NCBI RefSeq assembly: GCF_000471905.2
Contig: NW_006494789.1
Location: 1,419,545-1,483,544 of the forward strand
Reading direction: 5' to 3'
DNA length: 64,000 nucleotides
Source: Amborella trichopoda
Lineage: Eukaryota > Streptophyta > Magnoliopsida > Amborellales > Amborellaceae
The notes beneath the pieces were generated by a model. That model worked only from the letters and a program-made list of their open reading frames with translations, did not search any database and was not told where the DNA came from. A program made the position numbers and the translations under genes. Of the stretch, positions 1 through 13,440 are shown piece after piece; positions within the stretch are counted from its first letter, which is position 1; each line of letters begins with the position of its first letter.

Positions 1-97
1 CGTACGTACGTTACTTTACTTACTACTACTACTTACCTACCTACCTACCTACCTAACTAACTAAACTAAACGTAAGTAACGTACGACACGACACTAC

Positions 98-131
<34 letters not shown>
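1..131. other. Low-complexity artefact-like sequence followed by (GA)n
   Basis: cgtacgtacgttactttact, then runs of 'acttacctacctacc', 'aactaactaaactaaacg' and 'gtacgacacgacactac', then GA from about 107. It is unlike any neighbouring DNA but similar in character to 27256-27396. Possibly basecalling or consensus noise beside a GA repeat. Confidence 0.55.
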
Positions 132-515
132 GTTTAATGGGTTTAAGCATAAATACTGATTTTGTTTTCTGATGGAAATCCTAATTTTTTGGGAAATTTA
201 TCAAAAAATACCTAAATTTCAAAACTCATTTTGATGCATTATTTGATGGGCCACTTGAAATTTGATCCAAAAACATGATGATACGTTTCAGGGAGAGGTT
301 TCACGGGTTCAGCCTAAATAGTGATTTTGTTTTCCTATGGAAATCCTAAATTCTTTTTATAATTATTTTTAGAAAGAACCTACTTGAGACATGATTCAGC
401 AAGACCAAAAACCAAATTTCTCCAAATTTAGCTTCTACCACAGATGCCAACTGCTAAATGTATTAAGAACTACTTAAGATCTCCAAAACCTTTTCCGGGT
501 TTGTTGAGTCTTTAC

Positions 516-3500
516 CTTTTCCAAGCGTGCTTGTCTCATTTGTTCGCAGATGCTTTCAAATGCAGGAGCATTTTCAATTGACCTTTCGATAACACTAATG
601 ACAGCTCCAATATTTTTCATAACATATGGGTGCCTAACCTTGACCAAGGGACGTAACTTACCCATACTAGTTGGCATCATCCTGGCTGTTTATGATTAAG
701 AAACAAAAAAAAAGAGGAGAAATTATCAGAAAATCGTAAAGAAAAAAACAGAGTGGAAAACCCATTTCAAGACCAATGGACAATGCTAGAAAATGAACCT
801 AGAGAACTAAATCTAGTATATTCCCAATACCAATCTCAAGAAGCAATTTGTTTGGTAGTACGTAGCCAGTACTTTCATCCTCTGAACGAGCTACCTGATC
901 TCTCCATTCACAAAGCCCCTGGAGTTAATAACAGTTTACAGTTAGCATATAACAACGTGAACCATATATTCAAGATAATAAATACAAGCAATTTTCATTG
1001 AGACAACCTAGGATAACTTTTTCTTTCTTAATGTCCCCTACAATTCAGTCCTCATACATTTGTGCATATTTACCAATTAAATGGTACCACTAAAAACACA
1101 CAAGGAAGTTCAGGAATAAAATAATTAACATTGAGTGATTCAAGATAAGAGGCAGATATAGCATTAAACACCAGTTTTCGAAGGAAAAGAACTTCCAGAG
1201 AAATAATAGGAACTGAGCTGGTTCTCCACAAGCAATAAGTGTGTGATAGGAGACTCTGATGACAGACAATATTTCATTAAGCCCATAAGGTAGTTTGAAA
1301 TGATGCAATCATAACCCCTCATAAAGCAGTCCATGTAATGTACAGACTACATGGTTTAAATATGTTTGCAGAGAGTACAGCAAAAGACCCAATAAGGTTT
1401 TTGATAGATGCAACTTATATATATATATATATATACATACATCAATCACAAATTTAACTCATTCAATATCATCATTTTCTAGCCAAATTGAACATAACAG
1501 AAGACTATTAAAAGAAAAAATAAAAGTCGACATACAGCAACAACGGCAAGCTGTTTTGAGTCAAAATCTGCTTCGTGTAACCTGATATCACACAATTACC
1601 AAAAATAACTTAGAAACCGAAGTACTTCGGCACCACAAATCAATTTGGACAAAATTCAAAATACATGAACATAATGGTAGTATGAGGCAGCCAAGCAAAA
1701 AAAACTAACCCATAGATATAGAGAAATGAATTATCTGTTAGGAGTTCTTTCTCATATAACTTCTTGCAAGTGTCGTAACTACGCTTGTAAACCTGCAGGG
1801 CAAAACATAAGAATAACATCATCAGCACATGCATTTTTTTTAAGCATCAATGTATGCAATTATTTTCAAAACAAGTTTCATATTGATGCAAATAAAGGAA
1901 TTTTAAAAGCAATAAATGTAAACAGTAAGCATTATCCAAACCCATGAAAAACTTCAAGTCATAATTTACATATAGCAAGGATCGAGAAACAGCAATAAAT
2001 ATAAACGTAAGCATTATTCAAACATGTGCAAGACTTCAGCTCGTGATTTACATATAGCAAGGATCCAGAAGCCCAGTAAGCATTATCCAAACATGTGAAA
2101 AACTTCCAGTTATGATTTACATATAGCAAGGATTCAGAAGCCCTTCCCTTTAATAACCAAACAACATTGCTAGATTTGTGACTTCTATAACCCTCTGCCA
2201 AGGAAACTTCAGCAGGTCAGTTGTAGAAGTCAGATCACCGTCTAGGGTCTCCTACAAGTAGGAGCTCCTCGACCATTTTGTTTCAAATTCAGCTGCCAAC
2301 AATCTCCAGGAACGTAATCTTATCGGATTTCACCCTACCTCTCCCCCGTGGCATTTGGCTCACAGTTTTTGAGGAGATTGATCACCTGGGCAGGGATACA
2401 CGCATCTCATGGCAGCACATTTGGAGGGAAGGCAATCAGGAGGCAGATACCCTGGCTAAAGCAGCGGCCAGTATGACTGGCTCATAGAAATATTTGGAAG
2501 CATCGTCTTATTTTGGGTTGCCTTTGTTGTAACCTTTCTTAAGAATGCCTTTTTTTTTTTTTTTCTTTTTCTCTCTGTACTTTGGAGCATCCGCTCTGTG
2601 GATTGCCCATCACTCCTTTTATCAATTTAAGGTTAACTTCATCACAAAAAAAAAAAAAAAAAACAAATCTCCAGAACTGCATACATGGCTTTTGAGTTTA
2701 TGCAGCAAGAGCAATCAATGCCACAACCTAGGATCTCTATTCTAATCCGTCACAGAACCAACTTTAATAAGTGAATTCACTGATACCAATCATATCGGTC
2801 ATTTTATTTTCATTATCATGCTACATATACCAATTGCATGCCTAGGGGGGTAATCAACATACTATGTAGCATTATCAGGTCTTGCTATTCAGTTAAAATT
2901 ACATAATCAAATTTTGTAGTGGAGCATCTTTGAGATCCTTATAGGATTGCCTAATTGAAGGGCCTGAGGATACATACTCGAATCTTTGGCAAGATACTCA
3001 TCTTTCCCACTTTCTTCCATCTCTACAACACAGCATATGGCTAGTATCACAGAACCAATTAATTTTTGTATTGGATTAGAAATCGAGAGGAATCGCAGAT
3101 TTATGAGAACCCCCAATCAAGATGCAAGTTATCCTATAGATGCTGCATCCATGCCTGTTCGAAATGCGAATTCTAGTATTCAATGTTATGGAAATAAGAA
3201 TGAAAAACAATCGAGACTTTTTCTAGAGATATGGACAAATGGAAGTTTAACTCCTAACGAGGCACTTTACGAAGCTTCCCGTAATTTGATCGATTTCTTT
3301 ATTCCTTTTCTACATGCAGAGGAGTGGGACATCAATTTAGATGACGATCAAAACATATTTACTGTGCCCTTTTTTCCCTTTCATGAGGGGTTGGCTGATA
3401 TAGGGGAAAGCAAAAAAAGAATTGCATTGAAACGTATTTTTATTGACCAATTAGAATTATCATACTAGTAAAAACACGTAACAGATAATTTCTTCTAAAC

Positions 3501-6500
3501 AGTACATACTTGTGCAAACAATATGGAAATACTGCAATTGACTTTCCACCTGTGAATGCAGTATTTCAAATGAATATGAAAACGTTCCTAGCGTCTAATC
3601 AGATCATGCATGGAGCTGTGTAACCAAGAAACTATCATGACGCTAACCAAGTTTAGAAAAGAACACTAGTAACTGAGAGTAAAATGTAAATACTTAAAAT
3701 CCAGATAACATCAACAACAACAACAACCACAAAATAATATTAAATATAAACTACTTTAACTGCTAAAAATACCTCATATTTCTTTGTTTAAATGGCGATT
3801 GAAACCTAAAACCAGGGTTGGAAGAGTAAAACCTTCAAGCTACTAGCTAGAATAATCTAATAAGCATTTAGATTGATTAATGCGAACCAAATGAGATGAA
3901 ATCCAAACATACCCCCAATAGATTGTTAACGCGATCCTGAACCAAATGCTTAAGAGTAGAATACTACTCATAAAGTGTGCTTCATATGATGCAGGTACTT
4001 GCCCCAGTAATGCATAACATCACTTTGTTGAGATCATCAAAACCATAGAATCCAACAAATATTATAAAATACCAAGAAAACAAAATATGAACCCACTATC
4101 AAATGCAAGATACAGCCAGTTTCTCCACAATTTTGGGTAGGTGCAGTTCCACAGGGAACCCATTTATCTGATGGGAACAATTTCTTAACAAATACTAAAA
4201 TCCAACATAACCTGTTTTACCTGAACTTAATCAACAAGATAAGTATGCAATGTTACAACATTTAGTCAACCAAGATGAGCACACTGAAAAAAAGACTAAT
4301 AAGTATGCTTAATCTCATTCCAATATCCTCATATATAAACAAGTCGTAATTTCATCACACAAACAATAAACAAGCATTCCGTAGATGAAACAGAACCCAC
4401 CTCTACTAGAAGAGCATCACCATTCCCACTGTCTGTCGATGATGAAAGCAACCTGGATCTCATCAAATCATATAAGTGTAATAGATAATGTGTATCTTCT
4501 CGAGCATATCTGTTGGCATGAATCAGAAAGAACAAGTTATGATAAACATAATTACAGGTCACCCATAAACATCACATATTTTACATCCCATGCCTAAATA
4601 AAATAGTCAACAAGTGAAACAGAAAATTCAAGTCGCTATTCACCTGATCATCTCATCAGGAAGAGGCCTTAGCCGCCAATCAGCATTCTGATACCTACAA
4701 GTATATACATGGAAATTAAAATCCAAGATACCATGTGGAAAAGAACATCATCGTCATCATCAGCGAGTGAATAATAAATTGCAGTCTCCTGATGAATGTC
4801 AGTTGAGGAAGATAAAAAAAGAAACTAATGCCAGACCACAAGAAGCATTTTAAAGACTTTTGTCATTTGTACAAGCAATGAGGAAACGTAAATTATATTG
4901 AAAAATAAAAGACCAGAGCAAAATCATATTCCCCATGAAAAGTACTACAGAAGAGAAAGATGTAACGTTACCTACCAATTCATCTCAAATTAACTCATAC
5001 ATGCCCTTTAACTACTATAAGAAACACATTAAGTTCCAAATTGCAAGCAACAAGTTAAATGTTGAACCTAGGGTAAAACGACACCCTTCCTCATTGAAAA
5101 CGGGAAAAACAGTCGTGCATTTTCCCACTTTTTGTACTTTTCACTTTTTTTATGATAAAAAAGGGCTCTACTTCTTACACCCAATCTTTTAGTGGTGGAA
5201 CCCATCCTAAAACTCACTCACTCTATCTCTTAGTCAGGTATTTGCAGGGAATTTGGGTGGTTATATGGGATACGTGTCAATACTAGTAGGTCGGAAAGTT
5301 ATTCCCCTAAAGATGGACCACAATATATTGTCTGAAATGGCTGAAACCTGAAGCACTTATGTTATCCATGGAAACTGAAGTAAGCCCTGGAGTGAATCTT
5401 AAAGACTTCCACGACAAGGTTAGGAAAATAAAGCATTTATCTTCCTTAGCCAAATTGAAGCTCACAATGAACAAAGATGAAACCATTGATCTCAATATCG
5501 ACATGCTGTTGATGTATAACAGCTATTATTACATATTTGGAATATGATGGTTTTATGTTCTCATATTTCATATTAAAGCAGACTTAATCCCATATTGATC
5601 CCCAGAAATGGAGAATATATGTTTCCAGTTCTATGAGATCAAAGGTTCACTAAATTAACTATAAAAGTCATTAAGGAGCTTCGCATCTATCCACTTTTCC
5701 AAGTTTCAAATGTACACATGTTGGCATTCATAAACTTATTTGTCAGTACAACTTTAAGGAAATGGTAAGAAACATAACTTTGTGAGTCAAGAAAGGGAAA
5801 AATGATCCGCAAATGGTAGTATGAATACAAGTACCAAAAAAAAACTAAGTACCACGTTCAGTCACTTATATGTCATCATAGAGAGGAACGACTCTCCCTT
5901 AAGTTACACATTTGTATTTTGAGAAAACCCTTCAAGAAACTAGTATTGGAAGGAAAGCGGAAAACAAGAATAGAGGAGTTACTCTTTGTTGGCAGTTACC
6001 CCACAAAAATGACGCAGAAGATATTCCAAACTATTTCGCTCCATTTGCAACACCCTTGAAGCCTATTAAGCAAAACACAACAGAAAGCAACCCATCAATG
6101 TTAGGTTTTACACTTTTATTTAAGTTCACCCTCATTTAACTTGATGTGATCATCCACTCTATTTTAAACATAGAAAAGAAATGGATTTGCAATGAAATAA
6201 AGCTTCTTTTTTTTAACACAATATACGAAGTGGAAATCAACAAACTAGTCACTACTCCACATCACAGAAGTTCATATAGCAAATCAATTACTGCAACACT
6301 AGAGCTGAAAGAAAATAATGTGACGAGGATTGTCCCAAAAAAGAAACTAAGTCAATATGCCTTAAGTGAATTTGAAGAAAAATTCTTCCAAGAGGAATAG
6401 CCAATTGAGGAGTAAAACTAAGTGATGCACAATGGTAGATCAGACCATTTAATATGGAAACAACAAAGTCCCATAACTCTCAAGGAAATGAATGAATCAA

Positions 6501-9500
6501 GTGTCACTAACTGTCTAAGAAAAAAAGATATGGGGACACATTGACTGAGACATGTTAACAAAAGGTCGTAGCAGCTTTCATAAAGTACAATAATTGACAA
6601 GCATAAAAATGGTTCATTGTAGAACATGAAACAAATGGTACATGACTAAACTCATATATTTCAATAAATATATTTTTTAGGGATTTTTAAGAAAAAAGTA
6701 TTATAAGATAATATATTGGGCTTCTTAAAAAAATATTTTTGACTTCGGCTCTCCTACCTATTGTTGAAGCATAAATTAACTGTTTTGCCCCTCCTTGAAG
6801 GAGAAATCACAGGGTATCTTTTTCTCTCATCTTACACAATTTTTACCTATGGTTTCTTCCTCCCCTTTATCTCTCTATCCAAAACCCCATTTTTAAGCAT
6901 TTCTCTCTCCTTCTCTCTAAAAATACGACTAATGATTCATTCCTTTTACATTTTTCTAAACACCCAACCCATTTTCTCCACTTTCACATTCTCTCTCTAA
7001 ACCCAACCCCTTCCTTGCTACTCCCACATTATCTCTCTACAACTAAATTCAAATAAGAAAAAGAGAGAAAACTTAAAGGACAAGAGAAATCAAAGAAGAG
7101 AGAAAGCACATTCTTGGGGTTTCAAAAGGCATGATATAATTTCTTCTTCTTTGGTTTCACTCTCTTCTTCCATAATTTTAGTTTTAGAGAGAGACAAAGA
7201 GAGGATGCACAAATGGACAATATTTTTAAAGAAAGAATGTAATAGGCAGGGAGATAGGCTGGTTTTTAGAGACAATACGAGGGAAAAAAAGGAGGAGGAC
7301 GCACAAACGGACAATATTTTTAAAGAAAGAATGTAATCGGCAGGGAGATAGACTGGTTTTTAGAGAGAGAATATGAGGGAAGAAAAGAAGGGGTTGGACT
7401 TTTGAGACAATGAGAAAGGAGGAAATAATGTATGGGGTTTTCAAATAAAGAGTATGACAAGAGGGAAGAAACCATATGAAAAAGTATCATTACGAAAAAA
7501 CAAACCATGGGAAAAAGAGTGAGAGATAAGGCAAAGAAAAAGTTCTATCATTTTTCTCTTAAAAGAGGGCAAATTGGTCCATTTGCCCCTCCATAAAAAG
7601 TAGAGAGCTCAAGTCAAAAATAAAGTCTCTGGATGTCTAATTTCATAAAAGAAACTTCTCATAAGGCCTTTTTTTTTAAAAGCCCTATTTTTTAATAGAA
7701 ACAAGATATTACTATCAGACTAACAATTCCATTTAATAATAACGATTTATTATATTCAAGATTTTTGATAGATTGTCATAAACTGATTTACATTGTCAGC
7801 CAAAAAAAAAACATTGATACATGCAAAAACATGATTACACACGTTGTAATTTTAAATACTAGACCAACTTGGGAACTAAAGATTGTCTTGGGTCACCATT
7901 CAAGTTTCAAACATTTGAGAAATTAGGTAGACACCCAGGAATTCGAAAGTTTTGTTTCAGTCTCATTTTAAACCCTTTCTAGGGTCGGGGAAACCTCGGG
8001 CAAACTTTCAACATACACAATTTCCCTTAAACATATACTTAAATCATTGTGAGAAACAGGTCCCCAAAGTCAAAAGGACAAGAAAATCTTTTAGAGTTCA
8101 GAGTTGGGAAACATGCCATTTTTTTGGTATTCCTAAAATCACAAGAAACAATGCTATAACTGCGCCCATATGCAAGCATTCAAGCTTCATAAGTCATAGC
8201 AATGGAAAAAAGAACTCATCAATTTTAAATGTTAAAGAAAGGCATTGTAGCTTAACGGTACAAACCTGATGTGTGTCAAACAAATTGCACACATAAATGC
8301 CAAAGTCCCGCTGAAGCCACAATATATCTCGATCAGCCCCATGCATGACCTAAGCGGATATTTACAACAAAAATGGCATAAGCGGGTCCCCCAAGAACTA
8401 AAATTGCGGAGTTATCAAGAGGGAATATGATCCCACCTTTTTCCTAGAGGGATCTGCAAATGCATCCCTCAATTGTGGACCAATATGAGAGCGGAGCTTT
8501 AGGGTATCAACCACATAATCTTCAGTTCTCGTAGAAATTTGCATCAGGCAAGTCATTCCTTGGAAACTACGGTAATGATTATGCTCCAAGTCAACCTGTT
8601 AAAAACTAAAATACAGTTACCAACAAAGCTCGAATGTATGTACTTGGCCAACCTCACATGATATAAACTTTCTTTGTGATATTTAGTAGCCATTCGACAC
8701 AGAACCCCAAATTCTCACTTGAATATGGTTACCAACAAACCTATACTGTATGTACTTGGCCAACCTCACAGAGTATAAAATCTCCCTGTGATAATAACTC
8801 ACTAGAAAATAAATATAATTGCTTTTAACGATCAACAACTGTTTTGATTAATGAAATAACCACTCTACACAGAATCCCAAAAACTCACTTACTCCAGAGA
8901 AACAGAATCTCCAACTCTCCAAAGAAATATAGCAACAAGATTACTCACAGAAAGCCATGTTTCCTAGTGTAGGTGAGGTTTTTATGCATGTTCACTAATG
9001 TTTGTTTACTCTCCCAGAAAACCTCAACCATGTGCTTTCGAGTATATTGATTTAGTAGATCCATGCACATTCTAACAAAACCAGAATTATTGTCCACCAA
9101 GGAAAATACCTTATGAATTCAAACAACAATATGGACTATACAAACAAAGAAAATAATAAGAGAAAAATTTCTATCACAAAATTAGTATCCTCAAATTGGG
9201 AGTCCTCACCGCCAATTCATTCACATTGCGCAACTTGATAACCAATTCCTTTAAATCATCTATTTCCTTCACAAATGTAAACGGGGTATTCTCAAGGGGA
9301 AGGGGTTGTATTGGCTCGGGATCTCCAAGATGCTTATCAACAAACTCCAACTCAGAGTACTTTTCCTGTGGTTATGAAGAACAAAAGTTACAAAACAGTC
9401 AGCTTCCAATATAAAATCACAACCTATATCTATCATGAAGATCTCCACATTACAGGAACACCAGTGCAGCAAACAAAAGAAGGTACTATTTAATGGAAAC

Positions 9501-10824
9501 AAGGTCGTGTTAAATATCAACAGAAGCAGCTCTACCCGACGAACTACCCAAGTCTTATTTCTGATGGATGACAGAGTACCCCCCATTGCACAAATCTCAG
9601 AAAATATGCACAGTTCTTTCTGTGATAATCAATTGCATACGAAAATAATATTTGCAATTCCAGGAAAAAGAAGCACATAAAAATTCCCATGTTGGTGAGT
9701 GGGGAAGAATTTCAAGGAACGTGCTATAAATCAACAATATTTGGCTGTTAATTACAAGTAAGGCACCAACCAACAGAAAAAATTGTAACATATCACAATT
9801 TTACCGACATATGAAATCAATAGAGCCATACAAAAGTAGATGTTCCAAAAAAAAATAGAGCCATACAAAAGTATCCATAAAACTCAGGACCCCTCATTTC
9901 TGCGTTCTTCTTTTTTCTTAGATGAGCTGGGTTTCATAGTCAAGAACTTCAGGGACATGAAAAAGGCCCACCAGGTCTAACCTAGACAGCTGCTCTTCTT
10001 CTGTGAATTATATAGATAGCCTTCTTGATTTTTCCCGTAAATTGCAGATAGTTTGACTATTAAGCCTCTTCTCTAAAGTTTATACATAGCAACATAGATG
10101 AAATGAAAATAATTACAAACAAAAAAGTAAAACACAAAGATAAACATACCAGTGGATGGATAAACCTGGACCCATCCTCACTCTTCTGCAACCAAACATG
10201 CTCAAAAGGCTGGTTCGAATTATCAACAACAATACCAAGGGTATCTTGAGGCCTTGGAATGCTTGGAATATGAAATGGAACCTGAGAACGCCCCTTTGAA
10301 GCTTTGCTATCCCAGGAAGCAATCTTCGCACCATTATAAACCAGAGAAGCATCAGAAGCCCTACTTTCTCTCCCTTCCGCTATCTGATTCCCCTTCTTAT
10401 TCTTCTTTCCATAAACGAGTTGAAATCCATCTTCAAAATCCTCAAACCTCTGGCCATTTTCCCCATCTTTCTTCTGCAATTTCTTGAACTCATCAACTGA
10501 AACATCGATTCTCTCAAATATTTCATCATTGATATCTACAAGCCAGTCGTATGAATCATCCGGGTCATTAGGCAACGTCAAAGTCCTATTCCACAGATGC
10601 TTCGAAGCACCTATATCTTTCATGAGAGACTCGGATTTTTGGGATATCTCCCTAACTGGTATCTTGAATTCATTGAAGTTAGCGTAGAAATGGAAATCTT
10701 CATCGCATGGAAAAGGCTTCGCAGAAGCTGAAAGCTTTTTAATGGACGAATTCATGGGGCCTGAAACTAGGGTTTGGAGGAGTTTGGCCCTCTCCTCGAT
10801 GGACTGGTCGGAACCAGAGGCCAT
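516..10824 (-). CDS. RRP6L: RRP6-like exosome 3'-5' exoribonuclease (EXOSC10 family), 3' end beyond the window
   Basis: This is the nuclear exosome-associated DEDD-Y exonuclease that trims and degrades rRNA precursors and other nuclear RNAs. Eleven exons were rebuilt on the minus strand with GT-AG junctions and consistent phase: 10824-10150, 9365-9210, 8595-8437, 8349-8266, 6062-5983, 4694-4644, 4509-4401, 1792-1710, 1581-1536, 918-831 and 685-516, giving about 567 residues. Exon 1 (225 codons, starting [16 protein letters not shown]) carries the PMC2NT-type N-terminal domain. Catalytic motifs are visible: VDLEHN at the start of exon 3 (Asp and Glu of motif I), [16 protein letters not shown] in exon 4 (motif II), and [15 protein letters not shown] in exon 7 (Tyr and Asp of motif III). 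[16 protein letters not shown] and LPNKLLLEI in exon 10 mark the HRDC domain. Family members run several hundred residues further, so the gene continues left of base 1. Assigning it to RRP6L1 or RRP6L2 would need an alignment; I lean to L2. Its introns hold LINE, plastid and inverted-repeat insertions. Confidence 0.93.
1925..2145. repeat. Three-copy tandem repeat in RRP6L intron
   Basis: Three imperfect copies of a unit of about 70-82 bases start near 1925, 2007 and 2076. Each begins gtaagcattat and contains tttacatatagcaaggat. The array lies upstream (on the gene's strand, downstream) of exon 8 and has no coding signal. Confidence 0.75.
2314..2662 (+). mobile_element. 5'-truncated LINE 3' end with RNase H remnant and poly(A)
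   Basis: The plus-strand reading at 2278-2487 gives [20 protein letters not shown], the C-terminal signature of the RNase H-like (RVT_3) domain found in plant non-LTR retrotransposons. It is followed by an untranslated tail and a run of A at 2645-2663. An almost identical 16-base word flanks the element at 2298-2313 and 2662-2677 (one inserted base in each), which fits an aged target-site duplication. The element lies antisense in an RRP6L intron. It is a dead fragment, not a gene. Confidence 0.75.
3024..3462 (+). pseudogene. rpoA: Nuclear insertion of plastid rpoA fragment (NUPT)
   Basis: An open plus-strand reading at 2986-3468 encodes the middle of the plastid RNA polymerase alpha subunit. 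Recognisable words are [67 protein letters not shown] and [13 protein letters not shown]. The match starts near 3024 and stops near 3462, so roughly 145 of the approximately 340 residues of rpoA are present. There is no proper start, and the C-terminal DNA- and activator-contacting domain is absent. No other plastid gene is seen beside it. It lies inside an intron of the RRP6-like gene, antisense to it, and is very probably non-functional plastid DNA. The intact frame suggests a fairly recent transfer or little time for decay; that is inference. Confidence 0.93.
6673..7693. mobile_element. Candidate inverted-repeat element in RRP6L intron
   Basis: The outer ends are inverted matches: ttttttaggg at 6673 and ccctatttttt ending at 7693, then cttcggctctc near 6742 against gagagctcaag near 7605. 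The inside has GA/CT-rich DNA and a two-copy tandem repeat (7207-7300 and 7301-7394, 94-base period). It encodes no protein I recognise, so it is best read as a non-autonomous DNA transposon of about 1 kb. A clear target duplication was not found. Confidence 0.45.
8610..8890. repeat. Imperfect direct duplication in RRP6L intron
   Basis: Two copies of about 115 bases, from near 8613 and near 8727, share gttaccaacaaa, gtacttggccaacctcaca and acacagaa.ccc words. It has no coding content and lies just 5' (on the gene strand) of exon 3. Confidence 0.6.
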
Positions 10825-13440
10825 TTCTCCCCTAAAAACTGAAAGCTAGGGTTTCATTCCTTCAATTAAAGATGATGTTTCATATGACTTAGGATTTGAG
10901 AAAACGACTATTAAATAAGCTTTTGTAGACTAAGGGCTTGGGATTCGCCATTACAGAGCTTCTTCCAGATTACACTGGCAGCGGTAAACCCGCTGCTCTT
11001 TTTAAACATGTGAAGGTTTTCGCCATCTCTCTCTCTCTCTCAAAAAATAATTTGTCGACCGAGGGGTTTATGTGAGCTTATATGATCATAATGACCCTAT
11101 ACATATCTGTAAATTACGAAAGGCCCAACCAAATATTGTGAATTTTGCCAATTTTTTTGGGAAATTTACCCTAATGTCTCTAGTAATTTAGAGAAATTTA
11201 TGATCCCAATTATCCGTTATTGCGTATAGAAAAAAAAGCTCAAATAAGGTTTTGAACTTTAAAATGGAGAACAAATATTTAGGGTTTTGAGTGTAAATTT
11301 ATCTTCATTTTATGCACTAAAGAATGTCTCTCACAATTAATATTTGAGTGTCTTTTTTTGTATCTTTTTTATTTTTTTATTTTTATTATTTTCAAAATAC
11401 ACATCTAATTATCATTCGAGGCATATTTTTATCTAGATTGGTTTGAAAATTCAAGTTTTCAAATGCTTATAGTAAACAAACTTAGATTGAAGACTTCAAG
11501 TTTCAAACTAACTTGTTTAAATATGAAAAATATTAGTTTGGGACGTAAAGTATAAAATCTATTTGTAATTTCCCTTTATGTGAATGAGCATTTCAAAATT
11601 TAAACTTCCTAACGGCACTTGGAGATTCAATGTTGTCTAATCATTATCACATATTTTAAATTGAGGTGACGTGAGGCAAATCTGATATGTATTTATCAAG
11701 TCATAATTAGTGCGTGATGTTAATGTTGTTTATATTATTAAATTATAAATATATGACATTATTGTCAGCTCACTTCCATATGTCCAACAAAATTAAATCG
11801 TTAGAAACGTAAAATACATGTAAATCATGCACATAAATACGTGTAAAGATCACTATTTTTTCTAGAGTAAATCATAATGGCCTCAATTATGCAAGGTAAG
11901 TATTTTTTGGAAATAAGAAACTGAGTGGTTTATTTTCTACTTGAGGCAAGTTAATCCTAATATATAATATACACTATGTTAGGAGGATGGAATATGATTT
12001 AAAGTAATTTACACATGTATACTGTTACACCTCATGTACGAGGTGTAACTTAATAAAATAATATAATAAGGTGTATTAAGAATTTAAATAGGATAAATGA
12101 TGACTCCCACCCTAGAAAAAGCTTTTGAAAATAGTGATATCTTTCAATTATGATCATTTTTAGGATTATGATGATCACTTACTGAGTAGCCAAACTCATC
12201 AAATTATGGTAAATATTTTTTAAGGATAATTGCGGTTTTATTTTGAGTGCTCGTCAAGATCAACTTCGGAAGATATTGTAGTTGTGCTTAAACTTTATTT
12301 TATTGCTTTGTAAGAATTCGCCACTATAAATTTATCCTATCAATGAGATGTATATATAATTTGACTGTCACATCTCAAAAATATCAGTATTGTAAATTCT
12401 TGAGGCGTGACATATACTCCTCAAATCCGTTATTAAAAAATTATATAAATTTTTATATCATTGTGTCTATACCCAATTTGTTCGTAAATTTTTAAAATAA
12501 CAATTTTGCTCCTACTTCATATTTTGAGAATCCAAAGTTCATCATTTATATCGTAAGGAGGCTTATTAATAATTTAAAATTTGAAAATTCAAAGTATATC
12601 AGTTAAGAAAATACTCCAGAGCTTGAAAGTTAATTATATTTTAGTTCGAAAGTTCTTCAGATTTTTTTTAAGTTTGACAAATAAGACTTCAAGATTTAAA
12701 GTTTTGAAGTATTTGTGCAATTAAAATACTTTGGATTTTCATATTCCAAAGTTTTATCTAATATATATAAATCTTAGACTTTAGATTCTCAAGATTTGAA
12801 GTAGGACAATATCGTTTTTTATTTTTTAAAAAAGATTGCTAATAGAGTGGTCACATATACAATAAATTATAGGAAATGGCTAATCTTTGAGGCATAATTT
12901 TTTTGTCAAATAAACCTTCGTGTTTTAAGAATCCAAAATTTTAATTTTTTGAGGCACATAAGAGCCAAAAATAAAGTGAACATTATCTAAATTAGGTACG
13001 AGCATAACATTTGGACCGGTTTCTATGTGGCCAAACCCGCATACTTAAAAATGCGGGTCTCTTATTAAATTTATTTTTGAGATGGACTTTAAAGACTTAA
13101 TTTTTAAGGATATGTAATATCTAACGTACAGATCATGAATACGAAAAAATAAATATATTTTAAACAGCAAAAATAATAGTTATAGTAAGAAAACATGTGA
13201 ACCTTTAGTTAGATTCCCGCTTTTTTGGCATGATTTTGTAATTGATTCCCACTCTTTTTTTTTTTTTTGGCTATTTCATCCCATTTTATTTCCAAGGACA
13301 TTTTGGTAAATTTGAATTTTAATACTATTCGCTTTTTCTCTCATCAGGCACTTTAGTTACTGTTATGGAGAAGAGAGAGAGGTGAGAGAAATAGAGAATG
13401 TTTTCCTTAACAGACATGGCAGAGCCACGCCTCTCATACT
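10825..13440. other. AT-rich spacer between divergent RRP6L and p23 genes
   Basis: No gene is supported here. 10825-11050 should hold the RRP6L promoter and leader, with aaccctagct near the start codon and a CT run at 11024-11040. The rest is AT-rich. It includes a short perfect hairpin at 12024-12049 (10-base arms gttacacctc/gaggtgtaac) and one copy of a dispersed repeat at 13011-13215. I see no open reading frame with recognisable protein content. Confidence 0.6.
13011..13215. repeat. Dispersed repeat family B, copy 1
   Basis: It shares the order 'ggtttctatg.ggcc', 'aaatgcgggtctct', 'atttatttttgagat', 'tgtaatatctaac.tacagatcatgaata.gaaaaaataaat' with copies near 31598 and 37454. It is non-coding and probably a non-autonomous transposon. 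Confidence 0.6.

Noticed and set aside
2986..3468. The 160-residue rpoA frame as a working gene
   Set aside because: It lacks the start, the first third and the C-terminal domain, and lies antisense in an intron; treated as plastid-derived pseudogene.
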